DNA of 10,208 nt from Candidatus Hermodarchaeota archaeon (GTDB taxonomy: Archaea > Asgardarchaeota > Hermodarchaeia > Hermodarchaeales > Hermodarchaeaceae): positions 1-10,208 of the forward strand of contig JAEOSA010000058.1 of assembly GCA_016840595.1 (NCBI GenBank), given 5' to 3'. Position numbers and translations under genes: made by a program. Under the pieces are notes generated by a model. That model saw nothing but the letters and a program-made list of their open reading frames with translations, had not been told where the DNA came from and searched no databases. Each line of letters begins with the position of its first letter. Within the stretch, counting starts at the first letter, position 1. Shown here piece after piece: positions 6,260 through 10,208 of this stretch.

Positions 6260-6889
6260 ATGACTAGGCGTCTGACAGTCAACCCAGAGAACCCGGAGTC
6301 AGATGTAATCCAAGAGGTAGTGAACCTCATTCGAAGTGGTGGAATTGTCATTCTTCCGACTGACACCGCTTATGGCTTAGCGGGAAACCCAGCCGAGGCC
6401 ACCATTGTCAATCGTGTATTATCAATAAAAGAACGCACCGATAAACCGGGGATGCCACTTCTAGTAGGAAATATTGCGCAAGCCCTTTTCAATGGCAAAT
6501 TCACACCGGTTGCTCAAACTTTAGCCACCCAATTTTGGCCAGGAGCACTCACACTCATTGTTCCTGGACGTCGACTATTCCCGCCCGGAGTTTCAGGACC
6601 GGATCGCTCCCTGGCACTACGGATGCCCCACCATCCTGTAACCATCGCAGTTATTCATTCACTGGGTTATCCCATTATTGGAACTAGTGCTAACAAATCC
6701 GAATCACCTAGCCCACGAACCGCAGATGCGGCGGCGACACAAGTGGGACCCTTAGTTGATCTTATCATCGACGCGGGACCCACTCACCATGAAGCAGATT
6801 CAACCATCATCAACTGCACAGTTGAACCACCGGTAATCATTCGCGAAGGGGCTATACGAGCTGCAGAGTTAGACCCATTTTTTAAGTGA
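6260..6889 (+). CDS. tsaC: Threonylcarbamoyl-AMP synthase, YrdC-domain (TsaC/Sua5)
   Basis: The 209-residue protein is a single YrdC domain. It makes threonylcarbamoyl-AMP from threonine, bicarbonate and ATP, the first step of t6A37 tRNA modification. Evidence in order: a typical start (MTRRLTVNPENPESDVI), GGIVILPTDTAYGLAG (27-42), the basic KxRxxK run in IKERTDKPGMPLLV (56-69), FWPGALTLI (92-100), LRMP (120-123), IGTSANKSESPSP (140-152), DSTIINCT (180-187) and IIREGAI (193-199). It lacks the roughly 130-residue C-terminal Sua5 domain, so it is the short TsaC form. The start is ATG 6260, with GGTGG upstream. Earlier in-frame starts at 6146 and 6224 would overlap or crowd the divergent gene and add residues foreign to the family. 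It is followed by a THUMP gene 79 nt downstream. Confidence 0.93.
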   Translation: MTRRLTVNPENPESDVIQEVVNLIRSGGIVILPTDTAYGLAGNPAEATIVNRVLSIKERTDKPGMPLLVGNIAQALFNGKFTPVAQTLATQFWPGALTLIVPGRRLFPPGVSGPDRSLALRMPHHPVTIAVIHSLGYPIIGTSANKSESPSPRTADAAATQVGPLVDLIIDAGPTHHEADSTIINCTVEPPVIIREGAIRAAELDPFFK

Positions 6890-6934
6890 GAAGAAAACCG
6901 GTAGTCCGTTGACAGAGAAAAACGATTCCTGAAG

Positions 6935-6943
6935 ATTTAAAAA
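6935..6943 (+). promoter_or_regulatory. TATA-like element before the THUMP gene
   Basis: ATTTAAAAA ends 25 nt before the ATG at 6969, which is about the usual archaeal distance from TATA box to transcription start. This implies a leaderless or very short-leader message and supports that ATG over the GTG at 6951. Confidence 0.4.
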
Positions 6944-6968
6944 CGGAAGCGTGCACCCATTGAGCCAT

Positions 6969-7499
6969 ATGCTGTCGGTCACTAATGAATTCAATTTGCT
7001 CATATCCTGTCGACGATTTCAAGAAGCCGAAAGTTGCCAAGAGCTGCGCCGGATTATTGACGAGGATCCGAGTCTCGGAACACTTGAATGGTGTAAATTG
7101 ACAGGAATTACATGTCTTGTGGTTGGCAAAATCAGTATAGATGCACACGAGTTTGTGAAAAAACTAAATCAAATTGTCCAGCGAATGCCGTGGATTATCA
7201 AGGATTTGCTGAAAATCCATCCCATTGATTTAGTGGTTGAAAGCACATTTGATGGAATACGCGCAGGGAGTAAGAAACTAGCCAAAGGCATGACGAAATC
7301 CGCGAAGTTTCGTGTAAACTTGAACCGCCGGGATACCGATTTGGACCGAGACAAATTATTGCATGAAATCGCCACACAGTTTCCAGGAAAAGTGGATCTC
7401 GAAACATATGACTGGGTGGTAGGTGTTGAAATTCTTGGACCAGTAACAGGTCTAGCCTTGCTCCAAGAAGACGAATTTGTAACACTTCGTCATCCTTAA
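6969..7499 (+). CDS. THUMP-domain RNA-binding protein (Tan1/THUMPD1-like)
   Basis: The 176-residue protein fits a stand-alone THUMP protein. It has a start strand-and-helix unit, FNLLISCRRFQEAESCQELR (8-27), a second strand in GITCLVVGKI (46-55), and a helix with the family-typical PW and HPID (MPWIIKDLLKIHPIDLVV, 73-90). KFRVNLNRR (113-121) follows, and the closing VDLETYDWVVGVEILG (142-157) matches the usual v-d-L-x-x-P/Y-D-x-x-v-x-v-E-i ending. THUMP domains dock on the tRNA acceptor end. Stand-alone Tan1-type proteins assist N4-acetylcytidine formation at tRNA position 12 in eukaryotes, so that role here is inferred. No methyltransferase or thiouridylase domain is attached. Alternative starts GTG 6951 and TTG 6960 are poorer. 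It lies downstream of tsaC and ends inside the last codon of the convergent Cgi121 gene. Confidence 0.82.
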   Translation: MLSVTNEFNLLISCRRFQEAESCQELRRIIDEDPSLGTLEWCKLTGITCLVVGKISIDAHEFVKKLNQIVQRMPWIIKDLLKIHPIDLVVESTFDGIRAGSKKLAKGMTKSAKFRVNLNRRDTDLDRDKLLHEIATQFPGKVDLETYDWVVGVEILGPVTGLALLQEDEFVTLRHP

Positions 7500-8095
7500 C
7501 GGGAAATTGCGAGAAGCGCACATCGGTCATATACAAGTTTTTGCAATGCTTCTCTTCGATCTTTAGAACTGTCCGAAATCATTATCGCATCGAGTTCTCG
7601 TGCTGTAATTTGAAAAGCATCTTGAATGGCTCGCTCCTTCTTCTTTGATTTTATTTCTAACACGACAGGATCATCGGTTACGTTAGCAAGACGTAAGAAA
7701 TCTTGATGAGTATTTTGAATTTTTATGACGTTCTCACCAATGATTACCCCGCCGAGGTGTATCGTGGTATCTGTTATCCCTAATAGATTCAATGCTTGCG
7801 AAATTTGCCGTTGAGCAGCAGCAAATCGAAGAAGTTCCATGGCAAGGGTAGAGGCACGCTGCGTACCGCGATGAAACGCGGTTAAAGCATGAATTGCCGC
7901 GAAGAGTAAATGTTTGGAACTGGCTACACTATCAGCATTGACCAATTGAAATGCGGCATCATGATCGGAGGCAATCCGTTGAGCTAATTCCACGAGGTCA
8001 GAAGACGCCCCTGATTTCGCTAAAGTACCACCAAATATGCCAATCTGGTGAAGCGTCGGACCAATGCGTGTTTCTTGGAGGAGTAGAGATGTCAT
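7496..8095 (-). CDS. cgi121: KEOPS complex subunit Cgi121
   Basis: The 199-residue protein shows the Cgi121/TPRKB pattern. Its core is HLLFAAIHALTAFHRGTQRA (62-81), then MELLRFAAAQRQISQALNLL (86-105) and GITDTTIHLGGVIIGE (106-121). QRQI-x-x-A followed by GI is the family hallmark. Cgi121 binds Bud32 within KEOPS and recruits tRNA through its 3' CCA end, helping Kae1 place threonylcarbamoyl on A37. The basic run KSKKKER (149-155) could aid RNA contact, which is inference. The start is ATG 8095 because AGGTGA lies 5 nt upstream. A GTG at 8104 would lie within that site. The gene follows ecfT by 38 nt on the same strand and meets the THUMP gene tail to tail, so it may be co-transcribed with the transporter genes. 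Bud32, Kae1 and Pcc1 are not in the window. Confidence 0.88.
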   Translation of the reverse strand: MTSLLLQETRIGPTLHQIGIFGGTLAKSGASSDLVELAQRIASDHDAAFQLVNADSVASSKHLLFAAIHALTAFHRGTQRASTLAMELLRFAAAQRQISQALNLLGITDTTIHLGGVIIGENVIKIQNTHQDFLRLANVTDDPVVLEIKSKKKERAIQDAFQITARELDAIMISDSSKDRREALQKLVYDRCALLAISR

Positions 8096-8100
8096 CTTTT

Positions 8101-8106
8101 TCACCT
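8101..8106 (-). promoter_or_regulatory. Shine-Dalgarno site that fixes the Cgi121 start
   Basis: AGGTGA lies 5 nt before the ATG at 8095 on the minus strand. It overlaps the alternative in-frame GTG at 8104, which therefore probably belongs to the ribosome-binding site rather than acting as start. Confidence 0.65.
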
Positions 8107-8133
8107 GAAGGTTAGGAAATCATTTGCATCTGA

Positions 8134-8913
8134 TTAGAAGGGGAAGGTCCAGAAAAACCAATCTGGTAGAGGTGAAGGAAGCATGGTTCGAAGGACGAAA
8201 GTTACGTAGAGCCCAACTAGGAGTAATAGGAGCGAATAGAACATGAGGGCAAAATCACGTTTTCGCAACTTAAGACCATACAGGCTAGTCCGAGTTGCTG
8301 TAGAACCGAAGGCGCGGGATTCGAGGCTTTCTGCCACTTGAAGAGCGCGGCGTATTGAGCTAACGATAACTGGAATTAGGATGGGAATGTAGTTACGGAC
8401 ACGTTGGAGGATGTTGCCGCTTTCTAATTCAAGACCTCGCGACATTTGGGCGTCGCGAATGGTTTCCGTTTCTGTGGCGATGGTGGGAACATAGCGTACA
8501 GCCATGGAGAACGCAAAGGCAAATTCGTAGGGTATATGCATTTCTATGAGAGCTTGGGCGAAGTCGTCGGGATGGACGGTTAGAAAGAAGATGGAAAATG
8601 CCGTCATTAATGCTGTGAGTCGTAGAACGGTGGATACAGCGAATGAGAAGCTGATAAAGTATGAGTTTATGATGAGGATGAATCCTGCGAGGAAGGCCAG
8701 CCCCTTGAGGCTTCGGGACCATTGCTGGATAGACTTGGCTAGGAGGATAAAGGGAAGCATAGATAGTATGATGATTAGGAGCGGGAGGAGTTCCAGAAAG
8801 AGCATAGTGAGGATGGAAAAACACGCGGCCATGAAAAATGTAGTGCGGGGATCGAGGCCGTGCATGAAGGTGTGTTTCTGCTTAAACCGAAATGCTTCGA
8901 AGATAGCAGCCAT
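8134..8913 (-). CDS. ecfT: ECF transporter transmembrane component EcfT
   Basis: The 259-residue membrane protein is the scaffold that couples the two ATPases to a substrate-binding S component during vitamin or metal uptake. Hydrophobic segments lie around 26-60, 70-90, 94-112, 130-146, 175-186 and 221-243. Two cytoplasmic coupling motifs are present. The first is AVRYVPTIATETETIRDAQM (138-157) followed by SRG (158-160). The second is RRALQVAESLESRAFG (188-203). Both have the X-R-X core that docks into the ATPases. The N-terminus LDPRTTFFMA (20-29) also matches the family. Position 158 is Ser where Ala is common. The start is ATG 8913 with GAGGTGA 8 nt upstream, and that site includes the ecfA1 stop codon. 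A GTG at 8925 is less likely. The substrate cannot be told without the S component. Confidence 0.92.
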   Translation of the reverse strand: MAAIFEAFRFKQKHTFMHGLDPRTTFFMAACFSILTMLFLELLPLLIIILSMLPFILLAKSIQQWSRSLKGLAFLAGFILIINSYFISFSFAVSTVLRLTALMTAFSIFFLTVHPDDFAQALIEMHIPYEFAFAFSMAVRYVPTIATETETIRDAQMSRGLELESGNILQRVRNYIPILIPVIVSSIRRALQVAESLESRAFGSTATRTSLYGLKLRKRDFALMFYSLLLLLVGLYVTFVLRTMLPSPLPDWFFWTFPF

Positions 8914-8921
8914 ACAACGCT

Positions 8922-8928
8922 TCACCTC
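8922..8928 (-). promoter_or_regulatory. Ribosome-binding site fused to the ecfA1 stop codon
   Basis: GAGGTGA, 8 nt before the ecfT ATG at 8913, contains the TGA stop of ecfA1. Ribosomes ending ecfA1 would sit on the ecfT initiation site, a layout that usually couples translation of subunits made in fixed proportion. Confidence 0.65.
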
Positions 8929-9749
8929 GGCTTCCGGAGTATTTGATTTACCGCCTTGACCGCTTCAGTAAGTGTCAAGAGATCAGTAGGAAATCGTGGT
9001 TCATGTTCAGCGAGTTGGTGGGCAAACTGGGTGAGTTGCGGAGGGAGAAGGCGGGCCCGTTCTAGAATGGAAAGATTACTGAGAATTTGTCGAGGGGTTC
9101 CATCAGCAATGAGTTCGCCCTGTGATAAAACGACAATGCGGTCAACGGCTTTGACCGCGAATTCAACATCATGAGTGACGAGTAATAAGATATGATTCGA
9201 TTTGCGGAAAGAGGCTATAAAGTCGAGAAGCTTTTGTTTTTGAAGGGCGTCTTGTGCCTGAGTCGGTTCGTCTAAAATCAGAATCTGAGGTTCGACGCAT
9301 AATACAGAGGCGAGGGCTAACCGTTTTCGTTCACCACCACTAAGCAAGAATGGCGATTGGTCGTAGTATTTAGTGAGTTCAAACAATGTCAGAAACCGGT
9401 TCACCCGTTCTTCAATTTCTTCTTTTGAAAAGTTTAGGTTTCGTAATGCAAAGCCGATTTCTGCTTGAAGTGTGTCAGCAAAAAGTTGGTGATCCGCATT
9501 TTGGAATACAAATCCGATTTTTCGCGCAAGTTGTGCGGTGGATGTTTCGCGAGTATCAACGCCTTCAAGGTAAACTGTGCCACGCGTGGGTTTCAGCAGC
9601 CCATTGATGTGTTTGACCAAGGTGGTTTTTCCTGCACCGTTTTCTCCCATTAGAGCAACAATTTCACCAGGTTGTATTTGCAGACTGAGGTTTCGAAGAA
9701 CGGGTTGATTAGGTTCGTACTCGAACCAGACATCGTCAAAGAGTATCAT
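8922..9749 (-). CDS. ecfA1: ECF transporter ATPase EcfA1
   Basis: The 275-residue ABC ATPase has all motor motifs: Walker A GENGAGKT (35-42), Q-loop in [20 protein letters not shown] (78-97), signature [12 protein letters not shown] (136-147), Walker B ILILDEP (156-162), D-loop TQAQD (163-167) and switch His in THD (H193). The FQNxDxQLF run is typical of the energizing ATPases of cobalt, nickel and vitamin ECF transporters. The D-loop reads QAQD where many relatives have AGLD. The C-terminal tail (about 225-275) is the usual extension that meets the partner ATPase. ATG 9749 overlaps the TGA of ecfA2 as ATGA, and a strong AGGAGGT lies 6 nt upstream, inside ecfA2. Naming as A1 rather than A2 follows gene order and is arbitrary without a phylogeny. 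Confidence 0.95.
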   Translation of the reverse strand: MILFDDVWFEYEPNQPVLRNLSLQIQPGEIVALMGENGAGKTTLVKHINGLLKPTRGTVYLEGVDTRETSTAQLARKIGFVFQNADHQLFADTLQAEIGFALRNLNFSKEEIEERVNRFLTLFELTKYYDQSPFLLSGGERKRLALASVLCVEPQILILDEPTQAQDALQKQKLLDFIASFRKSNHILLLVTHDVEFAVKAVDRIVVLSQGELIADGTPRQILSNLSILERARLLPPQLTQFAHQLAEHEPRFPTDLLTLTEAVKAVNQILRKPR

Positions 9750-10208
9750 TTGCGAACCTCCTGCAAAATCGTTTTCACCGCTTGGTCAACTGAGAGGTCA
9801 GTGGCGGCGCGGATAATGGGATGTTTTACACGTTTCAAAAGCTGGATTACTGGGGGCACAGCTACTCCAACCTTTGCAACGGCAGGTTTGCTGATGATTT
9901 GACTGGGTGGACCCTTGGTAAGTATGCGTCCTTCTGCTAATACAACGAGTTCTTGGATGTGTGGGAGAACAAGTTCCAGTCGATGTTCAATTAATAAAAT
10001 CGTTAGCTGCATATCCCGATTTAGCTGGGCAAGCAGTTCTAAGACTTCAAATGCTGAAAGAGGGTCAAGGTTAGCCGTAGGTTCATCTAGGACGAGGATA
10101 TCCGGTTGGAGTGCTAATACGGCTGCAATAGCAACGCGTTGCTGTTCGCCACCCGATAATTCGTAAGGTGCTTTATCACGAATATCTTCAAGATGAATTT
10201 TTTGAATT
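9746..10208 (-). CDS. ecfA2: ECF transporter ATPase EcfA2, C-terminal part (continues beyond the right edge)
   Basis: The minus-strand frame stays open from the right edge to the TGA at 9746, giving 153 residues. It begins with [20 protein letters not shown], and [11 protein letters not shown] then completes the ABC signature region (LSGGEQQR). [20 protein letters not shown] follows (Walker B and a canonical NLD D-loop). [10 protein letters not shown] carries the switch histidine in the EHR form common in ECF ATPases. Walker A and the Q-loop must lie outside the window. The tail includes a segment rich in small hydrophobic residues ([20 protein letters not shown]). It is the first visible gene of the ecfA2-ecfA1-ecfT chain and overlaps ecfA1 by 4 bp. 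An ATG at 10012 falls after Walker B and is an internal Met, not the start. Confidence 0.93.
   Translation of the reverse strand, partial: IQKIHLEDIRDKAPYELSGGEQQRVAIAAVLALQPDILVLDEPTANLDPLSAFEVLELLAQLNRDMQLTILLIEHRLELVLPHIQELVVLAEGRILTKGPPSQIISKPAVAKVGVAVPPVIQLLKRVKHPIIRAATDLSVDQAVKTILQEVRK
9756..9762 (-). promoter_or_regulatory. Strong Shine-Dalgarno site for ecfA1 inside ecfA2
   Basis: AGGAGGT lies 6 nt before the ecfA1 ATG on the minus strand, within the last codons of ecfA2. It confirms the ecfA1 start and suggests independent as well as coupled initiation. Confidence 0.7.

Noticed and set aside
7198..7536. Minus-strand 112-codon frame opposite the THUMP gene
   Set aside because: The THUMP frame on the other strand has clear family motifs, and this frame also overlaps the end of Cgi121.
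8429..8959. Several long frames on both strands across the ecfT gene
   Set aside because: They are shadows of the ecfT coding sequence, whose coupling motifs are unmistakable.
9746..10012. Separate 88-residue protein starting at the ATG at 10012
   Set aside because: The frame is open further upstream and carries the ABC signature and Walker B, so this is the C-terminal part of EcfA2.
1..10208. CRISPR array, tRNA or rRNA genes, insertion sequence or long direct repeats
   Set aside because: No regularly spaced repeats, cloverleaf with a GGTTCRA-type arm, rRNA-like stretch, transposase or terminal repeats were found by eye.

Overview
The window most likely comes from an Asgard archaeon (Promethearchaeota). 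The strongest clue is the left edge, where the minus strand encodes the N-terminus of an unmistakable eukaryote-like actin. Supporting clues are a membrane protein ending in a longin-like cytoplasmic domain, archaeal information-processing genes (a Cgi121-type KEOPS subunit, a THUMP protein, a YrdC-type TsaC), a ComB homologue, and TATA-like promoters combined with Shine-Dalgarno sites. The exact Asgard lineage cannot be settled here. Heimdallarchaeia-like is a guess.

Layout from left to right. Positions 1-376 (minus) are the 5' part of an actin gene. A roughly 300-bp divergent intergenic region follows, with TATA-like motifs and a 10-bp palindrome. Positions 676-1341 (plus) encode a winged-helix protein with a C-terminal CARF/Rossmann-like half. 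It converges, across a hairpin, on a 726-residue membrane protein (1377-3557, minus) with a large outside domain and a longin-like inside domain. Positions 3781-6195 (minus) look like a three-gene operon: a sugar- or inositol-phosphate nucleotidyltransferase with a left-handed beta-helix tail, a CDP-alcohol phosphatidyltransferase, and a ComB-like phosphatase. It ends in a T-rich terminator.

Divergent from that operon are two plus-strand genes, a TsaC/Sua5 YrdC-domain enzyme and a THUMP (Tan1-like) protein. The THUMP gene runs tail to tail into a minus-strand Cgi121 gene, and the two share a TTAA that provides both stop codons. Upstream of Cgi121 on the minus strand lies a tightly coupled ECF transporter energizing module (ecfA2-ecfA1-ecfT). 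Its first gene is cut by the right edge.

Working together: TsaC makes threonylcarbamoyl-AMP and KEOPS, of which Cgi121 is a subunit, transfers it to tRNA to form t6A. With the THUMP protein this forms a small tRNA-modification neighbourhood. The nucleotidyltransferase and CDP-alcohol transferase pair suggests polar lipid headgroup or compatible-solute synthesis through a CDP-activated intermediate. The ECF ATPases and EcfT need a substrate-binding S component, which is not in the window. No tRNA, rRNA, CRISPR array or insertion sequence was seen.
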